Assembly (NCBI GenBank): GCA_027922465.2
Contig: BQMF02000059.1
Location: 372,001-436,000, forward strand
Origin: Turritopsis dohrnii
Lineage: Eukaryota; Cnidaria; Hydrozoa; Anthoathecata; Oceaniidae
Direction of reading: 5' to 3'
Length of the DNA: 64,000 nt
The notes under the pieces: model-generated
Databases searched by the model: none
What the model was told of the DNA's origin: nothing
Seen by the model: only the letters and a program-made list of their open reading frames with translations
Shown: positions 37,178 through 46,205 of the stretch, piece by piece
How the letters are laid out: every line of letters begins with the position of its first letter
Position numbering within the stretch: position 1 is the first letter of the stretch
Position numbers and translations under genes: made by a program

Positions 37178-37294
37178 TGCCCAGGGGTATATCTTTCCCC
37201 CAAAAAGAAAAGAACAAGAAGAGAAAAAAAAATGTCTAGTTGGGATGTCTGTGTGAATCACTAGTTTTTGTCTAGTTTTTTTTTTTTTTTGTTA

Positions 37295-40200
37295 TCAATT
37301 CACAAAGTCTGCATTGTAGTATTTGGAATTTTGCTTCTTAGCCCTGGTTGATCGTCTAAGTGCGTCGTTCGCTGTCTCATTCTTGTCTTGTTCTACATCC
37401 AATTGACTTTCTGCTGAAGTATCGTTTGTGTTCTGATGGTAGTGTTCTTGTTGTATACCCCTGTCGACAAAGGAACACTCCTCGTCGTCTTCTTCTATGT
37501 CGTCTTCCCTCCTGTCCTGCTTACTCATCACTTGTTGTTTTGTCTGTGTAGATACTGCCTCTTCTACCCTGGTATAGTGCTTTAGATCGTCAGGATGGCG
37601 AATGACAATGCGTCCAAACCTTTCAACATAAACTTTACCAACCTCGCTGTCGATTGCAATAACTTTGTATGGTTCTACCTCAAAGATCGGATCAAACTTA
37701 GAACATCTCTTAAAGTTCCTGGCCAATACCAAATTACCAACCACAAATGTATCCTTCTGGCGGTACTTTGACGCATTCGTCAGATGTTGTATGTGCGCTT
37801 TCCCCTCCACATCCTTCTGCTTGGCTTCTTCAATTTTGCTCTTTGTTAACCCTTTGCGTGGGAACAAACCTCTTGTTCCATCTCGAAACATCATGTCTGT
37901 GGGTGCAATGCCTGTTGCCGGATGTGGAGTATGTCTATAAGAATGCAAGGCCTTCCGTAGGGTTTCCCCCTCACCCTGCTTCTGCTCCTGTCCTGCTTTG
38001 AATGCTTTTCCAAGCGTCTTCATGAATGTCTCTACAGGGTTGGCATTGGGGTGGTGAGGTGTGACTGGTCTGAGTGTAATGTTGCGATTCTCAGCGAACT
38101 TCTCCATCTTTGCTCCAGAAAAGGGTGGTCCGTTGTCGTTTATTTGTATATCGGGATAACCAAAATTATCATAAATTTCGGTCAATGCTGGCAAAACCTT
38201 CTCAGCTTTGGTTGATGCGACTAACTTGGCTGCCGGGAATCGCGATTTCAAATCTTGTACAACCACCACATGTTTTGATGATGGCATTGGTCCAAAAAGG
38301 TCCACCGCTACCGTATCCCAGCACTTGTCAGGCACCTTGTGCACCATTGAGGGTTCTGATGTTTTCTTGTCCACAAATGAATAACAGGAGCACCTTTTTA
38401 CAAACTCTTTGATCTTTGTTCCCATGTCGTGGAAGAAGAAGTGATAGCGTAACCTTCGAGCCATTCCACTTTCACCTGCATGTGTTCCAGAGTGAGCCAA
38501 TTCCAATGCCTTATCCTGAAGACTCATTGGGAGGATCAGCCTATCGCCTTTCAGCAGTATTCCATTACCAGTCACACTCATTTCTGGCAGGATCTCTTTG
38601 AAACGCAGTAAATCTCTTTCAGCCTGCTTTGGTATATTCTGACCATTTCTAATAATTCTACGCAGCTTGTTCAGAATCTGGTCTTTCGTTGTTTCTTCTG
38701 CTATTGCCGCCATACCAATGCAGTCCATAACTGGCACCCCGTGTAACATATACAAAAGGTTGTTGAATTCGTCTCCAACTTCGTTGTTCTGTCCTGGATG
38801 TCTGGAGATGTAGTCACTTCTATTCTGGCTGCCTTTGCGGTACTCAACCCTATATTGGATATCTTGATTCGTCAACTTGATACGTTCAGCTCGAATTGAC
38901 CCATTTCTATTGCCATTAAATATGGAGCATAACGGCTTGTGATCTGTAACCACTGTGATCACCTCTGGAGCACCAACAATATAATTGCGAAACCTCTTCA
39001 AGCCAAAATTCACCGCCATGGCTTCTAGATCGATCTGTGGATATCGCTTCTCTGTCTCTGAGGTAGTCCTGGATGCTATAGCCACTGGTTTGGCGTCGAT
39101 GGTATTATCTCCTTGTGCAAGGATAGCTCCCAGCCCATCCTGGTGTGCATCCACAAATATGAAAACCTTCTTCTTGAGATCAAAAAACTGTAGTAGTGTA
39201 CTTTTTGAAAATTCCCTGATCAAATAATCAAAGCATTGTTGGTGTTCCTTGTCCCAGGCGAATAATCTATTTGCTTTGGTCATTTCTCGTAGCGGAGCCG
39301 ACTTTTTGGCAAAGTTAGATATAAACTCAGAGTTCGCTTGCATCATACACAAAAAGCTGACCAGCTCAGATTTTGATTCTGGTGGCTGAAGACCTTGCAA
39401 TGCCTCTATCTTGATATGGTCTGGTCGTACACCTTCTTTGCTTATGATTAATCCCCAAAACCGAATCTCGTCAACGCCAAAGACACATTTGTTTGGGTTC
39501 AAGGTGAGGTTGTTGTCCATCAAAATAGTGAGGACCTCCCTGAGTGTACTGTTGTGAATTTCCATGTTTTCAGCGGCAATAATCAAGTCGTCGTGTATGA
39601 GATGGGCATCTTTTACTCCTTGAAATAGAGGCTGAAGAGCTGCACTAAGCTCTCCCTGTGCTGGCTTTAATCCCATAGAAAGTCGTTTATAGCGATACAG
39701 CTTCCCTCTACCATGGAATGTTGTGAGGACTCTCGACTCCGGGTGTAACTCTAGTTGCCAAAAGGCTGACTTTAGGTCCATTTTGGAGAACACCTGTGCA
39801 TTGCCAAGACGTGCTTTGATGTCCTCTTGTTTTGGAATAGGAGCGTTGCACGACTGAATAGCCTTGTTAATGTTCCTGGCATCTATGGTAACCCTGATAT
39901 CTCCATCATCTTTTGGGACAATGACAATATTCGACGTCCACAATGCTGGCTCTGTTGGAGGGTGCTCTTCGATGATATCTTTATCAAGCATGTCCTGCAG
40001 TGCGTCCTCCACTCTCTCTTGCAGGTGGTACGGCACTGTACGAGGAGGTTGTGCCACTGGCTTGACTTCAGGATCGTGGTATAGGCGGACCTGGTGATTC
40101 TTTAGTTTCCCAATGCCTTGAAACACCTCCGGATATGCTGTGACAATGTTTTGTATTTCATCCTTTTCTGTTGTCTGAATCATGTTGACTGGCCTGAAAA

Positions 40201-41515
40201 TTGACGGCCTTCTGTTAAACGTCACGATTCCCAGCTGCTCTGCCAGTCTTCCTGACATGACCGGCTCGCAGTCCTCATTGATAATGTACCATTCTGTGCT
40301 CACCGACCTGCTTCCAAATGTGACTGCACATCTTGCTTTACCCATCACATTGATAGGCGCACTCTTGTACGGCTTGATTTTTGATTTAGTTGGGATCATT
40401 CTGTCAGCTATTCCCCATTTGTGAGCATCGTTGGGGCCACAAACACATACTTTGGCCCCTGTGTCAGCTAATATCTTCACTAGGCTGTTGTTAACGACCA
40501 CTTCAACTTCATAGTCGCCTGGTACTGCTGAAGTATAGCTAGTTTTGAGTCTGAATATGTTCACATTGTAAGTCTCCTTCTCAATGACGTCGTTCTTGGC
40601 CTCTTCTTCTGTGTCTAACTGTTTGACTTCTTTAGATTTGCACACTTTAGCAAAGTGCCCTTTCTTTCCACAGCTACGACAATTTGCTGATCTGGCTGTG
40701 CATTTCTGTACATGCTGTTTGATTGATCCACTGATATTGTTTCCACAATAGTAGCAGCGTGCCTTATCTAAGCCTTCCTTCTTTAGGCTCTCTTGTCGCA
40801 TCTGTTTGAGGGAGTACTTCCCAAGCTTATTGACACTTGAGTCACCAATTTCTGCAGCCCCTTTGTAGGCGTTTTCAATTCGAATTCCATTTTCGCGGAG
40901 GGCCTTCAATTCCCATGCATTCTTGAGCGCTTCCTGTCTGATGTCTTCATTATGGGTCCCAATCACAATCTGGTCCCTGATTGCTATCAACTCTGCTTCA
41001 CAGTATTTGGACTTGCATTTGAAGTTACAGTGCTTAGCCTCTTTTTCAACTCGGATTGCAAAGGCCGCGAAAGACTCATCTGCCTCTTGGCTCAGTGCAC
41101 GGAATTGAAAGTTCTTCAGCGTCAAGTTTTGGGTAGGAGCGTAGTATTGCTGCATTTTTGTGACGAAAGCTTCCCATGCAACTTTCTTTCTTGCTTCTTG
41201 ATCGGGCTCTGCAATCTCCCAGTCTGAATACAGTCGTATGGTACTGTACATTCCAAGTAGCTTGGCCACCTTGTCCTTGGCTCTAATATCATCTCTAATC
41301 TCGTCGTAGTCTTTGATTGTTGGCTTTTTATCATTTACAAGTTTCCAGCGTTCCAGTGCACTGTCCATAGCCACCTTTGCAGGCTCTGGATACGCAGCTT
41401 CATAGCGCAGCTCAAATGCCCTTAGAAACTCATTAAAGGCTTTAAGGGTGTTTTCTGGATGTTTATCTGGGTCAAAACATAGCGTTTCTGCTTGTGTGGT
41501 TGCAACCTTGGCCAT
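37295..41515 (-). CDS. Gag-Pol polyprotein of the Ty3/Mag-like element
   Basis: Single uninterrupted frame of 1,406 residues starting at ATG 41515. Order: gag-like region (about 1-250); CCHC zinc knuckle C279-x2-C-x4-H-x4-C292; aspartic protease with DTGA at 351-354; reverse transcriptase about 500-690, with FSKMDLKSAFWQL at about 577 and HDD at 641-643 where YVDD-type motifs are usual; RNase H from about 780 (FVDAHQDGLGA, TDHK); integrase with an H-x3-H and CSC zinc-binding part (1008-1044) and D1072, D1127, E1162. All catalytic acids are present. The C-terminal tail is acidic and ends in a basic patch. Gag and Pol are fused in one frame, so no frameshift signal is needed. The shorter open frames on the opposite strand are shadows. 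Confidence 0.95.
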   Translation of the reverse strand: MAKVATTQAETLCFDPDKHPENTLKAFNEFLRAFELRYEAAYPEPAKVAMDSALERWKLVNDKKPTIKDYDEIRDDIRAKDKVAKLLGMYSTIRLYSDWEIAEPDQEARKKVAWEAFVTKMQQYYAPTQNLTLKNFQFRALSQEADESFAAFAIRVEKEAKHCNFKCKSKYCEAELIAIRDQIVIGTHNEDIRQEALKNAWELKALRENGIRIENAYKGAAEIGDSSVNKLGKYSLKQMRQESLKKEGLDKARCYYCGNNISGSIKQHVQKCTARSANCRSCGKKGHFAKVCKSKEVKQLDTEEEAKNDVIEKETYNVNIFRLKTSYTSAVPGDYEVEVVVNNSLVKILADTGAKVCVCGPNDAHKWGIADRMIPTKSKIKPYKSAPINVMGKARCAVTFGSRSVSTEWYIINEDCEPVMSGRLAEQLGIVTFNRRPSIFRPVNMIQTTEKDEIQNIVTAYPEVFQGIGKLKNHQVRLYHDPEVKPVAQPPRTVPYHLQERVEDALQDMLDKDIIEEHPPTEPALWTSNIVIVPKDDGDIRVTIDARNINKAIQSCNAPIPKQEDIKARLGNAQVFSKMDLKSAFWQLELHPESRVLTTFHGRGKLYRYKRLSMGLKPAQGELSAALQPLFQGVKDAHLIHDDLIIAAENMEIHNSTLREVLTILMDNNLTLNPNKCVFGVDEIRFWGLIISKEGVRPDHIKIEALQGLQPPESKSELVSFLCMMQANSEFISNFAKKSAPLREMTKANRLFAWDKEHQQCFDYLIREFSKSTLLQFFDLKKKVFIFVDAHQDGLGAILAQGDNTIDAKPVAIASRTTSETEKRYPQIDLEAMAVNFGLKRFRNYIVGAPEVITVVTDHKPLCSIFNGNRNGSIRAERIKLTNQDIQYRVEYRKGSQNRSDYISRHPGQNNEVGDEFNNLLYMLHGVPVMDCIGMAAIAEETTKDQILNKLRRIIRNGQNIPKQAERDLLRFKEILPEMSVTGNGILLKGDRLILPMSLQDKALELAHSGTHAGESGMARRLRYHFFFHDMGTKIKEFVKRCSCYSFVDKKTSEPSMVHKVPDKCWDTVAVDLFGPMPSSKHVVVVQDLKSRFPAAKLVASTKAEKVLPALTEIYDNFGYPDIQINDNGPPFSGAKMEKFAENRNITLRPVTPHHPNANPVETFMKTLGKAFKAGQEQKQGEGETLRKALHSYRHTPHPATGIAPTDMMFRDGTRGLFPRKGLTKSKIEEAKQKDVEGKAHIQHLTNASKYRQKDTFVVGNLVLARNFKRCSKFDPIFEVEPYKVIAIDSEVGKVYVERFGRIVIRHPDDLKHYTRVEEAVSTQTKQQVMSKQDRREDDIEEDDEECSFVDRGIQQEHYHQNTNDTSAESQLDVEQDKNETANDALRRSTRAKKQNSKYYNADFVN

Positions 41516-41553
41516 CTTGAACCCCGTCGAGAATACAAGTTAAATAGCCTTAC

Positions 41554-41755
41554 CTACTCTGTCCAGGGCTAACCTGGTGTGATAAACGCTTCAGTATGCT
41601 AGACTGACAGATCTTCAGGAAAATGCGTTCTTGCCAACCACGTACAACGTTCACAGTAATCCCCAGGAAAAATATAGAGAAAGATAACGTACCTACTGGA
41701 TCCAGGGCTAACCTGGTATGATAAGAGCTTCAGTACGAATACTGATCTTCAAGCT
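41554..41755 (-). repeat. Duplicated block in the retrotransposon leader
   Basis: Two related blocks of about 50-60 bp, about 136 bp apart, start near 41,554 and 41,690. They share CCAGGGCTAACCTGGT, then TGATAA and GCTTCAGTA. The shared core contains the palindromic pair CCAGG/CCTGG. They lie in the untranslated leader between primer site and gag. Confidence 0.7.
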
Positions 41756-41822
41756 TGCTCTACAGTTCTCATTCACGCTTCCAAACCAACAGGCTGGATG
41801 GTGTCTTGTCACTCAAATGTTT

Positions 41823-41835
41823 ATCCTCGTCGCCA
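41823..41835 (-). promoter_or_regulatory. Primer-binding site (tRNA-Ser)
   Basis: On the minus strand TGGCGACGAGGAT directly follows the 5' LTR. It complements a tRNA 3' end reading ATCCTCGTCG plus CCA, which matches the acceptor stem of animal tRNA-Ser(GCT). Mag-type Ty3 elements are known to use tRNA-Ser. Confidence 0.8.
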
Positions 41836-41910
41836 ATTGTAATGTGTCTTTGTGTATCTTATACTACTTATATATATTTAGAGCCCGATCTGAAAAACAA
41901 ACATACAATA
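41836..41910 (-). repeat. 5' LTR (75 bp)
   Basis: Upstream LTR of the minus-strand element, identical to the 3' copy. Confidence 0.85.
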
Positions 41911-42280
41911 AGTCTAACTGCCAAAATTGAGATTTGCTGAATCAAGATCTCTAAAAGAGGATGAGAGTCAATCATGGGGTTTATTCTGGTCAAGAAACTC
42001 TGATATATTAAGTGATACGTTCTTTCTCAAAACAAATCTTGGTATAGCAATGTCAGTGTCTACTAACACATTTATTAACAGAAACAATATTCTTTGCTGA
42101 ATTAAGGACCTGTGATGGATTTTGTATGTAAATACCACGAGTGACATGAGTTGTGCCAGACCTAATTAATGTAGGTTTACGACGATTATATACTAACCCG
42201 GGTAAAATTTTTTACCGAGTTTTACTTCGAAAAAGTAACAAACCAACGTGATGTCAACTTCTCAAATATTATGAATGGTC

Positions 42281-42337
42281 TTTATAGGGACAGCACACCT
42301 TTATAGGGACAGCACACCTTTATGGGGACATCACACC
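42281..42337. repeat. 19-bp tandem repeat, three units
   Basis: Units TTTATAGGGACAGCACACC at 42281 and 42300, and a variant at 42319 with two changes. The 370 bp between the retrotransposon and this repeat holds nothing else. Confidence 0.9.
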
Positions 42338-42397
42338 TTTACGAGATTCCTGGACTCATGTCTTTCCATTTCAACCAGTTCAAGAAGTGACTTGTAG

Positions 42398-42706
42398 ATG
42401 TATGTGTCAAAACTGGGAACAAAAATGTCAAAAGTCAAAACTATAAAAGCACATCCATTAAAGTTTTTGGAGAAGAAGAAAGAGGAAAATGGATTGCCTA
42501 TTGAGCAGCATTCACTTGTCATTATGGAAACATTTAAAGGACAAGATAACGACATACTCAAAGAATTCTGTTCTACAAATAGGTGCGAACTTGTGATAGC
42601 GCCTCATAACTTAACGAATAAGTTCCAACCATTGGATTTAAGTGTTAACAAAGCAGCAAAAGCTTTTATCCAAAATCAGTATAATGATTGGTTCTCTGAT
42701 TGGTTT
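42398..42706 (+). pseudogene. Pogo/Tigger-type (DDE_1) transposase fragment
   Basis: About 100 codons match the middle of DDE_1 transposases: IEQHSLVIMETFKGQDND, then IAPHNLTNKFQPLDLSVNKA and a QNQYNDWF-type stretch. The usual second catalytic Asp of the IMDxFKGQ motif is Glu here, and the sequence before and after is unrelated. It is therefore a dead fragment of a Tc1/mariner-pogo element. No inverted ends were found. Confidence 0.75.
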
Positions 42707-44039
42707 ATACATCCTATTTCATTTTCATGTTTATTTTCTTTTCATGTGTTTTATTACATGAGATACCGCTTCTTAAAAACAGTTTGTTTAACATGGTGTA
42801 ACAAAGGGAAAATATAATCAAGGTCTTCAAGGAGATAAATTTTCATACAATTGAAATTGTCTATCATGAAACTGAGGCTAGGTTGTGAATGAAATAACCA
42901 CTTTTGTAACGCAACTGCATGTCTTATTAATATTTAGTTGGTTGCTACAATGACCGTTTCTCGACTTTTTGTAAGAGCCCCTTCACAATAAACGGCCCCA
43001 AAATTCTGAAATTTTGTAGCAAGCACCCCAGGCATTTATTAAAAGTAATTTTTTTTTTTAATCGATATATTTCCTGCATCCATCAATATGGTTCTTCTTA
43101 CAGAGAAAGCGTATAGGATAAAATATATATGCATGGTGTTACGTATAATGTATAAAAACGTATAATAATAAATATTACGGACATAACTTATACTAAATTA
43201 GATTAAATTAAGAAATAGGCTAACAAGTGTGGTAGAAGCGTTGGTTGGGAGTCGCAGTAAGTTGGATAATGAAGCTATGTAATACGATATTCTTTTCCAC
43301 ACAAAATTTTTATACTCTTGTTCATGAATGCTAACATTCCTATTGCATCCTTTTTTTCTGTATTGAGTTGAGTAAAAGGTTTTCAGTTTAACCTTCAAAA
43401 GGTCTCTGTCCTACTTTTTTTAAACTTGTTATCTCAATGCTATTCAAAGAATTTTTGACTGTCAGTCTCCAACATGACTGTGGTCATATGATCATTATAT
43501 TGTTGTCAAAAATTGAACATTTGTTTCCGAGGGGAAGTAAAACCACAACTGAAACTGAAATGTTGAAATTTTCCTCATTTTAATAAACTCAGAATGACAG
43601 GAAGGCATCAAAAAATACTTTACCCGTAAGATGACGCATTTGAAATATTGAAAATATGTGTTGAGAATCTATCTAGAAAATACATAAGTTTTATGAGCTG
43701 TTTCAATTGAAATTTTAAACGCAGAAGCACATTGCCACTTGGGGATTTTATTGTTAGTCTACTACGTTCAAGTGTAGTAAACTTTTGTTTCAATTTACTA
43801 GAAGCTAAATAAAACGCTTTATTTCCCGATACAGGTGCATTACGTATTTGTTTATATATTGTACTAAAATATCCTCAATTCCTCTTTTCCGATCAAACGT
43901 CACATGTCAACATGGTAGGGGGTCGGTGATAAGGAAAGAAATGCGGTAAAAATATCAAGCTTGAATTAATAAGGAAAATTTAGAAATGATAAACGCCAAT
44001 TCCAAACAATATGTATTATCTATAAACAAAACATTAAAA
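42707..44039. other. No gene recognised
   Basis: AT-rich. A short inverted pair, TTGCTACAA near 42,940 and TTGTAGCAA near 43,013, could be a MITE remnant. Confidence 0.4.
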
Positions 44040-44079
44040 GGAAATTAATTAATCATAAGGGAATTTCAGCAGTATATAA
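44040..44079 (+). promoter_or_regulatory. Gene B promoter: shared box and TATA
   Basis: GGAAATTAATTAAT (44040-44053) is identical to 27389-27402 before gene A. TATATAA follows at 44073-44079. A non-coding first exon probably ends at ATAG|GTAAG (44,145/44,146), and the acceptor GATTCTAG ends at 44,302, 22 bp before the ATG. This is the same layout as gene A. Confidence 0.6.
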
Positions 44080-44324
44080 CGTGGTCACTTATATGATCAA
44101 CCAAAAGTTTAGAAAGTGACTGGGCGCTACAACAAGAAAGCATAGGTAAGAATATTGCTTCTTAGATTTGTCCGCATTCTTAAAAATTGTAAAGTATTTT
44201 TGAAACGAACTGTATTGAAACGTTTGTTCTCGCGGCGTTTAGCATGTACAAGATGGGACATTTACGATACTTATATAAACAAGTTTATTAATTTGATTCT
44301 AGAGGGAAGATAAAATTGAATAAA

Positions 44325-44852
44325 ATGAATACTGCTAGTTTAATGATTTTGGTCCTGTTACTGGCTACAATATTCCAAATAAATGCAAGATATCACTACT
44401 GTTTAGATTGGAATGGTAAGATATTCATGAATAGTAAATTACTTATAAGGCCAAAATCAAAATCTACATTATTTGGCTTTTTTATTCAGAAACCCATGTA
44501 TTTTTCTTTTTCATCGGCAAAAACTTTTCTGGTGTTTTATAAAGATAACCTAATTACTTTAGAAAGTACTTTATTTCCATAGAAGCAGGTTAATGATGAA
44601 TCTTAAAACCTTTCCATCATATCAAAATTGTTTACAAGCTGCTTGAAATTTCGTCTATATATTCTTCATTCCGTTGCATTCTTTACAGGTAAAATAATGA
44701 AATACGGCGAAGAAAAACGAATGGGAGGAACTGAAATCTGTGTAAGCTGTTCCTTTCGTGGCCTGAAATTTTCAAGCTGTTCAGAAATTATGAGAAAACG
44801 AAAAGACATGTGGAGAGACAGTTACTATGACGACGATGTTGATGATTTTTAA
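44325..44852 (+). CDS. Small secreted four-cysteine protein B (two coding exons)
   Basis: Exons 44325-44415 and 44689-44852 (GT/AG) join in phase 1 in a glycine codon, giving 84 residues. The first coding exon is exactly as long as that of gene A (91 nt). Residues 1-21 are a signal peptide ending FQINA. Mature cysteines follow C-x21-C-x2-C-x9-C, with CVSC and KFSSC. After the fourth cysteine come a basic RKRK stretch and a strongly acidic, tyrosine-containing tail, RDSYYDDDVDDF, which contrasts with the basic tail of A. The segment GKIMK right at the intron is matched by GEIMK in gene C. Function unknown; tail divergence on a fixed cysteine core suggests diversification of a secreted ligand or defence peptide (inference). 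Confidence 0.8.
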
Positions 44853-46205
44853 CCGAAAATAAGCTTTTATTTTGCAATGTACAGTAGTGTTTCGAAAAAG
44901 TTGGCCATAAATGAGCATTTCCCATAAAAATTCCCTTGAATAAACGGCGCATTATATGGACGCTTATTCGAAGTATTAGCGTACGTGGCTACAACGAAAT
45001 TCGCTCTCTATTTAAAACTTAGAATTTTAAAACATCATCGGACTTCGAGACATCTTAGAACTTTTTACGGAGATGTTTGGGCAGGTTACATTAATTACTT
45101 TCGCCTTTTCGCTATAATGAATTTTGTAAATAAACAGATGTAGGATTATACAAAAAGTTTATTGAAGTGAAATATTTTTTTCAAACATTAGTTCATGTAA
45201 CTTTATATTATACATTAAAACCATGCTGTTTAGTATCCGTAGAATTGACCACGGTATGGTATGGTCAAACTCTAATACTCTGACGTCTTCTTAATTGATC
45301 ATAAATGCGTAAGCAACATAGTGTAGCTTATTTAGTGTAATCCAATTGAATCCTGGATCTTTCGAAGCTCTATGTAGAGAAACCAAATGTTCTCGTTATC
45401 TTAAAACTACATTTTTGTCAAAAGCACATAGGAATTTCAAAACCCTATTTTATTAATTATCTTAAACGTATTGAAATTATAATTAGCTACGGCTATTGTT
45501 GTGCTCGTTATAGTTTACTTTGTAGAGTTTTAGATGCATACGCAATACAAGAAGGAAATATAACTTAGAATGCTATTCAATTCTTTCAAACAATTCCTTT
45601 TGTCAATGACATCACTCAAAAGGATTTTCCCATATTCAATGTGTCATGTATGCAGAGTTTTACTAAGAGGGGCGAAATAGGTCACGTGTGTTTTTGAATT
45701 ACAGCACCAAAATTCAATTTAAAACGAAGAATAACAAGACGACGACAAGAGGGTCGAAAGATTTCGCTTATATTTTTAAGAATAGATAACTCCCATTCTA
45801 AATACATACTCGAGTGTTCATGGGGTTACTGAGCGGAATTTATAATAAACTGGCTCTGCATAATCTGCGTAACCTCCATGTTTTTGAGCCTAAGTTACAC
45901 TACAGATGTCATATAATGTTTTAAAAAATGTGTAAACAAAACTTTATTAATAAAAACATCACAAATTGAAACTAAAGAAATATACTTCCATGAGCTGTAA
46001 CCATAGAAAGAACTTTAAGTTGGTAAGTGCAGCCAACAATAACTTTCGCCGTGCATAGAGAGATAGCCAGATAGAACGGCGCCGAAACCAATTACCGTGC
46101 TTATCGAAATCTAATAACCAGAGACATAAAATCATAAAAAAGACATTATATGAACGGAACATTTTTTTAGTTAATTAAAAATACTGGATAGTAAAAAACA
46201 ACGTG
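44853..46205. other. No gene recognised
   Basis: Contains one short AATAAACGGCGC-type repeat (about 44,938-44,980). Otherwise AT-rich without frames of note. Confidence 0.4.

Larger units (their letters stand above)
37103..41910 (-). mobile_element. Ty3/Mag-like LTR retrotransposon, apparently intact (4.8 kb)
   Basis: Two identical direct repeats of about 75 bp (37103-37177 and 41836-41910) flank one long minus-strand gag-pol frame. AGTCTAA borders both outer edges (up to 37103; from 41911); the exact LTR/TSD split is ambiguous by 1-2 bp. Identical LTRs and an open frame indicate a young copy. It lies 40 bp beyond the IS3EU element. The class is set by domain order (RNase H before integrase) and by the tRNA-Ser primer site. 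Confidence 0.92.

Noticed and set aside
37360..41227. Several plus-strand frames of 60-100 codons
   Set aside because: Antisense shadows of the 1,406-codon gag-pol frame.
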